A stretch of 64,000 nt of DNA. Origin: Ichthyophis bannanicus (Eukaryota > Chordata > Amphibia > Gymnophiona > Ichthyophiidae). Location: contig CM066041.1 of NCBI GenBank assembly GCA_033557465.1, positions 155,905,532 to 155,969,531 of the forward strand, in the 5' to 3' direction. The notes under the pieces were generated by a model. That model searched no databases and was not told the DNA's origin. It saw nothing but the letters and a program-made list of their open reading frames with translations. The position numbers and the translations under genes are program-made. Below, piece by piece: positions 1-9,133 of this stretch (positions within the stretch are counted from its first letter, which is position 1; every line of letters starts with the position of its first letter).

Positions 1-358
1 CTTCACAAAGTGATGATGAGTCACTGCCGGGGAAAGTGTTTTGCTGGGCTTTCACAACAAGCCGGTAGCGCAAGTTTTATGCAAGATGCGCCCATCATAC
101 CTTGCAGAGAAATGCCTTATCCCTTTCCAGCTAGACCGAGCCATTTCCTTTCTAACGTTAAAGGGCAGTATCATCCCGATCATGTTCGGCAATCGGTGGG
201 CGCGAAGCCAAATGATTTTTAAAGTTTAAAGTAACAAATAACATCTATGAGCACTGAAGAAGAAAGGAACCGAGGCAACAGGAAATGTAAGACTTCAACG
301 AACAGCCTCTGCTAGCCGCGCCGTACCTCCGGGCATCCCCTCCACCTCAGCTACTGAC
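1..358 (-). other. PRODH: Intron 1 of PRODH (partial)
   Basis: This stretch lies immediately downstream (minus strand) of the splice donor that ends the PRODH first coding exon. The donor reads CAG|GTCAGT with the G of GT at 358. The remaining bases show no coding similarity I recognise and no clear repeat. The intron continues beyond the left edge of the window. Confidence 0.55.
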
Positions 359-670
359 CTGCAAGTTGCGCTGTACTAGCGTATCGTACGAGCAGAGCCG
401 GAACACGAGCAGGCTACGCAGCAGTTCCCACGTGGCCTTGCTGCGATAGGATTCACGGGGATCTCGGAAGCAGATGGCACCGGGGCCCCGACGCACATTT
501 TCTTCCCGCTCTATATGTTCCACCTGTGTTCGCAACGCACACGGTTTCAGCGGCCCCGGTACAGGCTCCGAGTTCTGGAAGCGCCGCTGCTGCGTGGTAA
601 CGGTAAACCGCAGGTGGCGATATAGGGGAATCAGCGCGCGAGACGCCAGGGCTAAGCGAGCGCCTGCCAT
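359..670 (-). CDS. PRODH: Proline dehydrogenase, mitochondrial, first coding exon
   Basis: PRODH is the FAD-dependent mitochondrial enzyme that oxidises proline to pyrroline-5-carboxylate and passes electrons to the respiratory chain. This exon encodes 104 residues in phase 0. The chosen start is the ATG at 670-668, which opens an Arg/Ala/Leu-rich stretch without acidic residues for about 22 residues, as expected of a mitochondrial presequence. The conserved anchor is near the exon's end: a segment reading ESYRSKATWELLRSLLVFRL matches the beginning of the conserved region of vertebrate PRODH, just before the exon boundary. The exon ends at a good splice donor (CAG|GTCAGT at 361-353). The frame is open upstream to 739, but those residues do not resemble a presequence. 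Only the N-terminus is present; the FAD-binding barrel would lie in exons left of the window. The call rests on remembered family similarity, with no alignment run. Confidence 0.72.
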
Positions 671-890
671 AAACCCTTGAGATCTTAACGCACCGCACTC
701 GCGCCGGTCAGTCACACTGAGAATCAAACACAAGCGCACAGAGCTTACCTACAACCAATCGCAGCCACAGGACACGCCTATTCACCGGTAACCACGCCCA
801 CGCAGAACCCGCTCGTCCAGGAGAAGCCACGCCCATTCTCTTCAACTCCTTGAACTGAACGCTTTGCGACCTGTCAGGCTGCTCCTGGTT
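671..890 (-). promoter_or_regulatory. PRODH: CpG-rich putative PRODH promoter / 5' UTR
   Basis: The region upstream of the PRODH ATG is GC- and CpG-rich compared with the AT-rich repeats that follow. It contains a CCAAT box at 755-759 (inverted relative to the gene) and two CCACGCCC elements near 792-799 and 827-834, which read as GGGCGTGG (KLF/Sp-type) on the gene's strand. A good splice-donor string (AG|GTAAGC, minus strand, 750-743) is also present, so a 5' UTR exon or an alternative transcript is possible. No TATA box was identified. The transcription start is not determinable from sequence alone. Confidence 0.4.
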
Positions 891-1117
891 CAAGCTTCTG
901 AAGTTGCGATTTCTTCTGTAGATGTCCTTAACTGGGACAGAAGGCAGCTAAAACTCGGTATGAGGTGACAGCAGGTAGAGATCAGGGTGACCCATCTAGT
1001 TTTCCTAATACGCTGGTTAGAGTTTTAACTACCCCCCCCCTCCCCCCCATACCATTTTTGCCTTGAACAGAAAATGCTCTTTGGATTCCATCCTGTTGCC
1101 CTTGGAGGATTTTAAGA
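891..1117. other. Unassigned spacer with a poly(C) tract
   Basis: This short spacer separates the PRODH promoter-like region from the first repeat. It contains a C-rich tract around 1031-1048. I see no gene or recognisable element. Confidence 0.3.
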
Positions 1118-1430
1118 TACGGCAACCTCGCCTTGAATATTGTGTGAATTCTGGTCGCCGTATCTTAAAAAGGATATAGCAGAATTAGAAAAGGTACCGA
1201 GAAGAGCCACCAAAATGGTAAACGGGATGGAAGGATACCCCTATGAAGGGAAGCTAAAAGGTTAGGGCTCTTCAACCTGGACGGCTGAGGGGAGATATGA
1301 TAGAGGTTTATAAATTAATGAATGGAGTGCAACTGGTAAACGTCGTTCGATTGTTTAGGCCATCAAAATATAGAATAGGAGACATGCAATGAAGCTACAG
1401 GGTAACCTATTTAAGACTAATAAGAGAAAA
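1118..1430 (+). mobile_element. CR1 LINE 3' fragment, left piece (split by the DIRS element)
   Basis: This is the C-terminal reverse-transcriptase coding tail of a family A CR1 LINE. It encodes the conserved stretch that includes KMVNGMEGYPYE and a later [18 protein letters not shown] segment, with frameshifts. It closely matches the CR1 copies at 44041-45425, 34797-36086 and 61684-62215 in the opposite orientation. The sequence breaks off at 1430 inside a run of A and resumes at 8477, so the DIRS element landed in it. No intact reading frame remains. Confidence 0.8.
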
Positions 1431-1608
1431 AGAGTAGTTACTCACCTGTAACAGGTGTTCTCCAGGAGCAGCAGGAATCAGTCCTCACATATGGGTGTCA
1501 TCGGCGCCGATGACGCCCCAGCGGAGCATTTCCCCAGCTTTCTATGAAAGCCTTTGGGAATGCAGGCACGCATGTGCGGTTCCCTTCCCGCCTAAAGGTG
1601 CCATCTTA
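1431..1608 (+). repeat. Left inverted terminal repeat of the DIRS element
   Basis: Positions 1458-1608 are an imperfect reverse complement of 8324-8476. The left end has an extra 27-nt extension (1431-1457) that is absent from the right end; unequal ends are typical of DIRS elements. The repeat contains the start of the short complement found in the internal complementary region. Confidence 0.85.
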
Positions 1609-1695
1609 CATGTCAAATGACATAGCTAAGAACAGCACACAAAAATGAAAAATAAACTATGTACAACTGCAACTACAAGGGGAGGAGGGAGGGTT

Positions 1696-1795
1696 GTGAG
1701 GACTGATTCCTGCTGCTCCTGGAGAACACCTGTTACAGGTGAGTAACTACTCTTTCTCCAGGACCAAGCAGGAAGTCAGTCCTCACATATGGGTG
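1696..1795 (+). repeat. DIRS internal complementary region (circle-junction copy)
   Basis: Positions 1696-1753 are the exact reverse complement of the left terminus (1431-1488), and 1754-1795 are the exact reverse complement of the right terminus (8435-8476). The two halves abut, so this region records the sequence of the joined ends. In the DIRS model it acts as template for completing the termini and closing the circular intermediate. Its precise agreement fixes the element ends at 1431 and 8476. Confidence 0.9.
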
Positions 1796-1929
1796 ACTCC
1801 CTAGCTCTGGGCTACCGAGGAACCCAGGCTGAACAAGAGTACTCCCTCTAGTCTCAGCAGCAAAGAAAGGCTTTTCAAGGACACAACCTCCACCGGTAGC
1901 CCAACAGAGGGCAGGAGGGCAGGAGTTGC

Positions 1930-3030
1930 CTAAACCTCAAAGAGATTCCGGAGTACTGCTTGGCCAAAAGCACTGTCCCTATGGGACTCCCTCTCCAGGC
2001 AGTAATGGGCCGCAAAAGTCTGGCTTGAAGACCAAGTTGCAGCCCTGCAGATGTCGACCAAGGGCACAGAGCGGAGATGAGCCACTGAGGCAGCTATTGC
2101 CCTGACACGGTGGGCCGTAACCTGACCCTGCAAAGGAAGGTCAGCCGCCTTATAAGCCCAGGTGATACAGTCAGCTGCCCAGATGGACAAGGTACGCTTG
2201 GACACAGCCAACCCCAACTTATTGGGGTCAAAGGAAATGAAGAGCTGATTAGCTCTCCTATGCCCCTGCGTACGGTCAAGGTAGAAGGATAAGCCCTCCT
2301 ACAGTCCAGGGTATGCAGAACTGTTTCAGCCTGACTTGCATGAGGCCTAGGAAAGAATGTTGGAAGAACCACCTCCTGGTTGAGGTGGAAAGAGGAGACA
2401 ACCTTAGGGAGGAACTTTGGATGAGTCCGAAGGACTACCCTGTTCCTATAAATCCTGGTGTAAGGCCTATCACAGACCAGGGCCTGAAGCTCACTTACTC
2501 GCCTAGCCGAGGTAAGGGCTATCAGGAAGAGTGTCTTCCAGGAGAGGAAGCGTAGTGGACAAGTAGCCATCGGCTCAAAAGGTGGGTGAGTCAGTTGCTG
2601 CAAGACCACATTCAGCTCCCACTCAGGGGCAGGAGGACGGATGGGAGGCTTGAGCAAAAGCAAGCCCCTAAGAAAACGGGACACCAAGGGGTGACCAGAC
2701 AGAGAATGGCCCTCCACCAAAGAGTGGTGAGCTGCTAGAGCTGAGAGGTGGACCCGAACAGAATTTGATTTAAGGCCTTGATTTGACAAGTGCAGCAAGT
2801 ACTGAAGGACTACTGGCACAGTACAGGAGAAAGGATCAACTGTACGTAGCTGACACCACACAGAAAACCTTTTCCATTTGAGAGCATAGGTTTTCCTAGT
2901 GGACTGTTTCCTAGAGGCTAGGACAACCTCCTCAACATCCTGAGGCAGGCCCCAGGGAGCCAAGACTACCCTTGCAGCCTCCAGGCCATCAAATTGAGAG
3001 CTTTGAGATTGGGGTGCAGAAGGGAACCCT
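1930..3030 (-). pseudogene. DIRS tyrosine recombinase (frameshifted)
   Basis: The first part of the domain is read on the minus strand from about 3030 to 2290. It includes a core-binding-like region (RKQSTRKTYALKWKRF) and the first catalytic Arg in the LTSARRVSEL motif near 2500-2510. A shift near 2285 moves the rest into the frame of 2217-1930. That part carries the His-x-x-Arg box (TAHRVRAIAAS, near 2100-2112) and the nucleophilic Tyr (HYCLE, Tyr codon at 2002-2004). All catalytic positions are therefore recognisable, but no single frame spans them. The N-terminal part overlaps the end of the RT/RNase H frame, as is usual in DIRS elements. Confidence 0.82.
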
Positions 3031-4605
3031 GCTCCTGTGAGAGAAGGTCGGGTTGCAACCCCAGAGGTAGTGGAGGATCCACCGCCAGTTGAAGTAGAAG
3101 AGGAAACCAAGGCTGTCTCGGCCACCTGGGAGCCACCAGCAGGACCAAGGCCTTGTCCTGAAGAATCTTGAAGAGAGTTCGGGCCACCAAGGGCGTGGGA
3201 AGAAACGCATACAGGAGGCCCTGAGACCAGGATATCAGAAAAGCATCCGCTGCTATCTGCAGAGGATGCGGTTGCCTGGAGCAGAACTTTGGCAGCTGCT
3301 TTTTCATGGGGCTGGCAAAGAGATCCATCAAAGGGAGACCCCATTTCAGGAAGATCTTCTGAGCTACTGAAGGATGTAGCTGCCACTCGTGGGGCTGTAG
3401 TATTCTGCTCAATCTGTCTGCCCGGTAGTTGTCCTGGCCTGGAAGGTACACAGCCCTGAGGAGCATGTTGTGCTTGAGGGCAAAACAACAAAGGTCCTGA
3501 GCTTCCCGACAAAGGATCCTGGACCCAGTTCCGCCCTGTTTGTTCACATAAAACATGGCAACTTGGTTGTCTGTCTGAATCAGGACAGACTGGTGAGCTA
3601 GGGTAGGACTGAAAGCTTTGAGTGCTAATCGAATAGCTCGGAGTTTGAGAAGATTGATCTGCTGTGCAGCTTCCCAGGGGGACCACAGGCCCTGGGTGCA
3701 CTTGCCCAGACAATGAGCACCCCAGCCTTGCAGGGAGGCGTCCGTGGTCACCACTACTGTGTACCCTGGAATCTGAAAAGGCACCCCCCTCAGAAGATTG
3801 GGTGGGTGAAGCCACCAGGAAAGGGAGTGCAGAAATGGTCTGGACACCCTTATCCTGTCTCTGAGGCTGCCTGTGGCCTCTGACCACTGAGCCCGAAGGC
3901 ACCACTGTGCAGGCCTCATATGGAGCCTGGCATTGGGGGTCACATGCACTGTCGAAGCCATGTGGCCTAGAAGCCTCAGGCAGAGCCTGGCGGACACCAG
4001 GGACCTGCTGAGAAACTGATTTGCCAAGGCCATCAACATTTGGGCCCTGTCTACTGGCAAGAAAGCCTTTGCCAGCAGAGAGTCCAGCCTTGCCCCTATG
4101 AACTCCAAGTTTTGGGAGGGGAGCAAAGTGGACTTTGCGAAGTTTATGACAAACCCCAGGCCTTGTAGAAGAGCAATAGTCCTGAGGGTGGCTTGTCTGG
4201 CCTCCTGGCACGTCTGACCCCTGATGAGCCAGTCGTCCAGATAGGGGAAGACAAAGATTCCCTGATTTCTCAGGTAGGCCGCCACCACTGCTAGGCACTT
4301 TGTGAAGACTCTGGGGGTGGGGGTGAGGCCGAAAGGCAGCACTCTGTACTGATAATGGTTTCCTCCCACAATGAACCTGAGTTACTTTCTTTGGTCTGGA
4401 TGAATGAGGATGTGAGTGTACACATCCTTTAGATCTAAGGAGCATAGCCAATCTCCCTGCTGGAGGTAGGGCAGAAGTGTCCCAAGAGTAAGCATCTTGA
4501 ACTTCTCCTTCACTAGGAACTTGTTGAGGTTCCTGAGGTCCAGAATGGGTCGAAGGCCACCGGTTCTTTTGGGCACCAGGAAATACCTGGAGTAGAAACC
4601 GTGAC

Positions 4606-4619
4606 CTTGTAAGTGGGGA
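4606..4619 (+). repeat. 14-bp target-site duplication, left copy (Penelope-like insertion)
   Basis: CTTGTAAGTGGGGA at 4606-4619 is repeated exactly at 5897-5910. Removing the segment between the two copies plus one copy restores a continuous DIRS RT reading frame, which proves the insertion. Confidence 0.9.
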
Positions 4620-4748
4620 TACAAAAGGGGACAGGAACTGCAACCCGCCCCTCGCCGTGGTCACTCCTTTTTAATCATTTAAATGCTTGAAAAACTTCAA
4701 CTTATCTTAGTCCAGCCAGCACAGAATTCAAAAAGCACAACGTGCCAC

Positions 4749-4785
4749 GTTTCGGGCCATCCAGCATTCTGTGGCCCTGCATCAG
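4749..4785 (-). ncRNA. Degenerate hammerhead-ribozyme-like core in the Penelope tail
   Basis: On the minus strand a CTGATG box is followed by a GC-rich stem (GGGCCA pairing with TGGCCC) and then GAAAC, the order of a hammerhead catalytic core. One extra C separates CTGATG from the A that should complete the core, so this copy is probably inactive. Penelope-like elements are known to carry hammerhead motifs in their terminal regions. Confidence 0.5.
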
Positions 4786-5015
4786 GTGAAAAAGTTGAAT
4801 CCCATTCAGTTGGCTTTTGTGTAAAACACACCACAACGACCAGGTTTAAAAAGAATGGCGTGTGACGTCAGATGCAGGGAAGGAGATCAGACAGCCAGTT
4901 GGCGATCAGAACAGCCAATTAGCGATCAGAACGTTGCAAGCATTCAGTGTCTGGGGAAACCCACAAGTAAGGGAACCCCCAATGATTTCACTCACACCAA
5001 ATAAGGCAGTCCACA

Positions 5016-5681
5016 TCACAGAAGAGTATGCCATTCCACAGAGGCATTCAAACCCCGAGGGGAAACAGTCTTCAATCGAAATATCCAGCATTGCTCCATG
5101 CGTTGTAACTTCGCAACCCGGTCCCCCCCACGGGGATCCAAAGGAATAAAATCCAAAACCCACCACTGTAATTGGTGAAACAGATGGTCTTCCCGGAGAC
5201 AGTGGTCAACCATGGGTGCCGACATTGTTTTCATCCGTAATCGGGACGCGTGCTCCCCAAGTCGGATCTTAACACTGCGAGTAGTGCGACCAATATAGAG
5301 TAGCCCACAGGGGCATTTTGTCAAATAGACAACGTAGGAAGAATCGCAAGTAGTATGCCAATGAGAGTTGTAGATGATAGAGGTAGAAACATCCATCCAT
5401 GTCGGTCCAGTCATTGCCATGACACAGTAACTGCACGAACCACAAGCAAAATGGCCCGGATCGTCATGAGAAGCCGGGGGACGGTCCGAGGGCCAGGAAG
5501 ACTTCACAATTCGGTCCCGTAAATTCGATGCCCGTGAATATGCCACCCGAAAACGTTTGCCAGAAAAACAAGTGTGTACTGACAAAACGGGCCAATACCG
5601 ACGTATGATAGTCATCACTTTCGGAATCCCTGTCAAATACGGGAAAATGCCAGTGAAATCCTCCCCGTCAGAATCGGTCAA
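5016..5681 (-). CDS. GIY-YIG endonuclease domain of a Penelope-like element (fragment)
   Basis: The open frame gives 221 residues. The N-terminal third resembles the RT thumb/linker (IIRRYWPVL). A Cys pair motif (CGSCSYC) follows, similar to the zinc-knuckle-like motif before the nuclease in some Penelope-like elements. The GIY-YIG core then appears: VVYLTKCPCGLLYIGRTTR, with the conserved Arg further on, and downstream LGEHASRLR and the family-typical VDHCLREDH stretch. In intact elements this endonuclease nicks the target DNA to prime reverse transcription. Only the C-terminal portion survives. The frame is uninterrupted here, suggesting a fairly recent insertion. Confidence 0.8.
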   Translation of the reverse strand: MTDSDGEDFTGIFPYLTGIPKVMTIIRRYWPVLSVHTCFSGKRFRVAYSRASNLRDRIVKSSWPSDRPPASHDDPGHFACGSCSYCVMAMTGPTWMDVSTSIIYNSHWHTTCDSSYVVYLTKCPCGLLYIGRTTRSVKIRLGEHASRLRMKTMSAPMVDHCLREDHLFHQLQWWVLDFIPLDPRGGDRVAKLQRMEQCWIFRLKTVSPRGLNASVEWHTLL

Positions 5682-5896
5682 ATTGGTAGATGGAGAACGT
5701 GGAAAAAATAGCCACTCACGATGTAAAAACCAAGCCCGTTTAAAAGCTTTTGTATGGCCACTCCGACAAAAAGAAAGTGCATCTATTACAGTATATGTAT
5801 TTAAGATATAGGATTTTTAAGTGCACGGAGGTTTGGAGCCGGGGCTATTTTCTTTTGATTTGGAGTGTTTTTGCCTTGTGCTGGGGATTTTTTTGA

Positions 5897-5910
5897 CTTG
5901 TAAGTGGGGA
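5897..5910 (+). repeat. 14-bp target-site duplication, right copy
   Basis: Exact copy of 4606-4619; see the left copy for interpretation. Confidence 0.9.
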
Positions 5911-6160
5911 GGCACAGGCTCCACCGCCCTGTCCACCAACAGACCATGAAGCTCTTGTAGAAGAAGGTCTGTGTGCAGGGGAGGCCTTGGAGGCTCCCCT
6001 GGAAAATATGGTGGAGGCAGTTGGTGAAAATGGAGGGCATAGCCCTTGTAGGCTATCTCCAGCACCCAACTGTCCCCGGTGCTAAGGGGCCACTGGTGAG
6101 CAAAGAGGGCGAGGCGACCTCCTGTGCAGGATTGGGAGAGCAGTGCAGGAGAGGCTACGC

Positions 6161-8086
6161 TCAAGAGTCAAAAACCCCCACCCTGCTGAGTGGCAGCAGG
6201 GGCCTGAGGCTTGGGGGTCCTCTGCCTACGGGGCCCATTACCTGGCCTTTGGCTTGCTGACCCTGGGGGGCAGCTTGGACAGCCTGATATTGCGGGTACT
6301 GTTTGTAGGCAGTGCCCTTCCTCGGGTAAAAGGGCTTTTTACCCGAGCCCTTCTTTTTATGAGAAGGGGCAGAGGTCTTCCTCGACAGCCTTGTTCGTGT
6401 GAGGTGCTCAGTTTCGAGTTGAGCGGCCTTCTCGGTCATGGGCTTGGCAAAAAGGTTTTCACCTCGGCAAGGGACATCGACCAACTTGTCCTGAACCCAT
6501 GGCTCGAGGTCCGATGACTGCAGCCATGCCTGGCGTCGAGCCGCGATGCCGGCTGCCGCAACTCGGGCCGAAGCCATCGTAGGCGGCGCGGGACATGAAC
6601 TTCGAGCAGTCCCGAATCCCCGAGGACAAGGACTTAAATCTCTGCAAGGGTTCCCCGGAGAGACCAGCAGAGAACCCGGCCAATTCCTTGGCCAGATCCC
6701 GCAAGTACATGCCCATGTACAGCTGGTAGGACTGGACACGGCAAGCAAGCATCGAGCCCTGGAAGCACTTTCTACCGACGCCATCGAGGTTCCGGGCCTC
6801 CCTGCCAGGGGGCACCGCAGAGTGCATCTTCTGGCTCTTCAGACGATGCATGGCCGATTCCACAACCATAGAATGGTGTGGTAGCTGTGCCTTTTGAAAA
6901 CCAGGGCTCTTTCGGAGTCGATAGATCGAATCGACTCGCTTGCTGAGAACCGGCGCCGAGGCCAGCGCCTCCCACATACGGAAGAGGAGCCGTTCCAGCA
7001 TCGGAGGAACCAGAATAGTAAAGGCCTCCTTTGGAGGAGAGTCATACTGTAGGGCCTCGAGCTCTTTAGCTCGAGGCTCCTCCTCGGGGTCCGCCGGAAT
7101 AGCCAAGGCAGTGGCCATATCCCGGACAAATTCCGAGAACCGAGTATCCTCCGGGGGGGACCTACTCCGGGGTTCAGACTGCGGTGAGTCCGAAGGGACG
7201 CACCGAGTCTTGAAGGTATCAGGAGACTCCTCGTCCTCCTTCTCCCAAGCTGACTCGTCCGAGGAGGAGTCAGGGTCCGACCCCGCGGCGCCCTGGAGTA
7301 CCCGCCCTGACGCCAGAGGCACCGGCGTCGACGCCCTCGGTTTCGAACGGGAGGTCAGGGAGACCGCGACTGAGGTCGACTCCGAGCCACGATGGACTCG
7401 AGTATCGGCTCAGTCTCCGGGGTCGACTTCGAAGTCGATGTCTCGGTGGTCGGGGCAGATGCGCCAGACAGGCTGGCCATCAGTGCCTGCTGCTGCTCCA
7501 TGAAGGCAGACAATCTGCTCTCCAAGGCTGTCATCCTGAGACTTAGCTCGGGAGACGCAGCAGCCACCGACTCGAGCTCCGGCGGCTCCGGGCCCGACGT
7601 CAGCTCCCTGGGAGGAGAGTCCTCGAGGACTACGGGGCTTACGTGTCCAGCAGACTCCGGCTCCACGCAAGGAACCTTTGCAGGCTTCTCGTGTTCCACG
7701 GGCCCGGGGCGACGGTCGGGGCTCTTAGACCTGGCCCTCGAGGAGCCAGGGACCTCCTCTGACGACGCCCTTGCGAGCCGCTTCTTCCTCTTGCGTTCCC
7801 GGTCGGGGGACCCCCTGTCCGAGGAGCTTCGACGGCGCTCGGGATCAGAATCCCGAGATGTCGAAGCCTCAGACGAGGTCCGGGCCCGGCCGGAGGCTGA
7901 GTCCGAGAAAAGCCTTTCTTTTTGCTGCTGGCAACTTCGGAGTGCCTTGGAAGACATCTTTCCACATGGCCCGCACGACTTAGGGTCGTGGTCGGGGCCG
8001 AGGCACCGAAGGCAGCAGTCGTGTGTGTCGGTGAGAGACATCAGTTTCTTACACCGATCACACTTTTTAAAGCCGCTGGAAGCCAT
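6161..8086 (-). pseudogene. DIRS gag-like protein, in three frames
   Basis: The start is taken at the ATG 8086-8084 (MASSGFKKCDRCKK). The first frame (8086-7355) has a cysteine cluster in its first 40 residues (CDRCKK, CCLRCLG, SCGPCGK) and then a long Ser/Arg/Glu-rich charged region. The second frame (7322-6459) holds the conserved central gag region with LERLLFRMWEAL and a HHSMVVESAMHR stretch. The third frame (6784-6161) holds the C-terminal part with RRQAWLQSSDLEPWVQDKL and a basic KKKGSGKKPFYPR tail. Two frameshifts, near 7330 and around 6460-6780, prevent synthesis of one product. The role would be packaging the element RNA. The identification rests on position and family resemblance to vertebrate DIRS gag. 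Confidence 0.72.
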
Positions 8087-8323
8087 CGGGGAAAAAAGAA
8101 TCCCCGCGAGGTCAAAAATGGAAAAAAGGGCGCGAACGCCAGCCACGAATGGCAAAAACTGAAAAAGAAGAATCGGGCTCAATACCGGTGTACTGAACCC
8201 AGCGGGAGGGGAACCGGTGTCGAACCGGGAGAAAAAATAGCGAAAATCGCTGAAAAAATCTAATTTTAACCGGGAGAACAGGACACACGTCCGGTGGGCT
8301 TCACGGAAAAAAAGAGACTGAGG

Positions 8324-8476
8324 TAAGATGGCACCTTTAGGCGGGAAGGGAACCGCGCATGCGTGCCTGCATTCCCAAAGGCTTTCGTAGAAAGCTGGGG
8401 AAATGCTCTGCTGGGGCTTCATCGGCACCGAAGACACCCATATGTGAGGACTGACTTCCTGCTTGGTCCTGGAGAA
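8324..8476 (+). repeat. Right inverted terminal repeat of the DIRS element
   Basis: Reverse complement of 1458-1608 with a few mismatches. The outer 42 nt (8435-8476) are copied exactly, inverted, in the internal complementary region at 1754-1795. Confidence 0.85.
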
Positions 8477-8604
8477 TATTTTTTCACTCAAGGTGTAATC
8501 CAACTCTGGAATTCATTACTGGAGGATGTAGTAAAAGCTGTTAGTGTAGCCAGGTTTAAAAATGGGTTTGGACAAGTTCCTGGAGGAAAGTTCCATAAAC
8601 CATA
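8477..8604 (+). mobile_element. CR1 LINE 3' fragment, middle piece
   Basis: This continues the CR1 interrupted at 1430. It encodes the last residues of ORF2 (a stretch resembling [21 protein letters not shown], frameshifted) and ends at the family's terminal ...CATAAACCAT. It is then interrupted by an inverted CR1 tail at 8605. Confidence 0.75.
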
Positions 8605-8982
8605 AGAACATAAGAAATGCCATACTGGGTCAGACCAAGGTCCATCAAGCCCAGTATCCTGTTTCCAACAGTGGCCAATCTAGGTCATATGTACCTAGCA
8701 GTTTCCCCAAAAGACACAGGTTCCACAATGCTTGTACTGGGTCAAGCATTGATATCCTGGGTCCCTTCTTAATAATGGTTTATGGACCTTTCCTCCAGGA
8801 ACTTGTCCAAACCATTTTTAAACCCAGCTACACTAACAGCCTTTACTACATCCTCCGGTAACAAATTCCAGAGTTTGATTACACGTTGAGTGAAAAAATA
8901 TTTTCTTTTATTAGTCTTAAATAGTTTACCCTGTAGCTTCATTGCATGTCCCCTAGTCTTTCTATATTCTGGGTCCCCTTTA
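8605..8982 (-). mobile_element. Inverted CR1 (family A) 3' tail
   Basis: This reads on the minus strand as the end of CR1 ORF2 followed by the 3' UTR and the AAGAACATAAG-type terminal repeat, with the 3' end at 8605. It is flanked on both sides by plus-strand CR1, with a short AACCAT repeated at the edges (about 8599-8604 and 8984-8989). This looks like a short CR1 fragment inserted into another CR1, producing a fold-back structure. Confidence 0.7.
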
Positions 8983-9133
8983 ACCATTATTAAAGGGGAC
9001 CCAGGAAATCCACTGCTTGCCCCAATACAAGCATTGTGGAACCTGTGTCTTTGTGACCTAGATTGGCCACTGTTGGAAACAGGATACTGGACTTAATGAG
9101 CTTGGTCTGACCCAGTATGGCATTTCTTATGTT
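8983..9133 (+). mobile_element. CR1 LINE 3' UTR, terminal piece
   Basis: Plus-strand 3' UTR of the CR1 whose other pieces lie at 1118-1430 and 8477-8604. It ends with TTCTTATGTTC, the 3' terminal repeat type of this CR1 family. The start forms an inverted repeat (GGGTCCCCTTTAA with TTAAAGGGGACCC, 8971-9003). Confidence 0.72.

Larger units (their letters stand above)
4620..5896 (-). mobile_element. Penelope-like element, 5'-truncated, inside the DIRS RT gene
   Basis: This 1,277-bp insertion is bounded by a 14-bp target-site duplication. On the minus strand it encodes the C-terminal part of a Penelope-like protein (GIY-YIG domain, 5016-5681), followed by a non-coding tail with a hammerhead-ribozyme-like core (4749-4785). 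RT catalytic motifs are absent, so the copy is 5'-truncated, as is common for target-primed insertion. It is younger than the DIRS element that it interrupts. Confidence 0.82.
2966..6164 (-). pseudogene. DIRS reverse transcriptase / RNase H, interrupted
   Basis: The N-terminus (6164-5911) carries the GGRLALFAHQWP segment typical of DIRS RT and runs to the insertion point. Coding then resumes at about 4605 with GFYSRYFLVPK and the LDLR-LN block. A stop codon near 4382-4384 breaks the frame before the long open part 4369-2966. That part contains the RT catalytic YLDD box (about 4230-4245), an RNase H-like segment (TTDASLQGWG, then QTDNQVAMFYVNKQGG), and a C-terminal region rich in Pro and Leu. 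The block between (4620-5896) is a Penelope-like element. The protein would have copied the element RNA with self-templating of the ends; it cannot be made from this copy. Confidence 0.85.
1431..8476 (-). mobile_element. DIRS-type tyrosine-recombinase retrotransposon, full length but decayed
   Basis: DIRS elements replicate through a circular DNA and integrate with a tyrosine recombinase instead of a DDE integrase. The diagnostic architecture is visible: inverted terminal repeats at 1431-1608 and 8324-8476, and an internal complementary region at 1696-1795 that equals the reverse complement of the two outermost ends joined together. Gene order on the minus strand is gag (6161-8086), RT/RNase H (2966-6164) and tyrosine recombinase (1930-3030). 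There is no target-site duplication, and the CR1 host sequence resumes directly at 8477, as expected of recombinase-mediated insertion. The element is dead: gag occupies three frames, RT carries a stop plus a Penelope-like insertion, and the recombinase is frameshifted. Removing the insertion gives an original length of about 5.8 kb. Confidence 0.9.

Noticed and set aside
2094..4664. An 856-codon minus-strand frame as one gene
   Set aside because: Only the last third (from about 3030) matches the recombinase. The earlier part is a frame shadow of RT/RNase H, which has the YLDD and RNase H motifs in another frame.
6546..6884. Plus-strand frames opposite gag
   Set aside because: No motifs; they are shadows of the minus-strand gag frames.
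7392..8162. 256-residue plus-strand open frame
   Set aside because: It is the shadow of the Ser/Arg/Glu-rich gag region on the minus strand. The gag frame carries cysteine motifs and matches the DIRS gene order, and this one does not.
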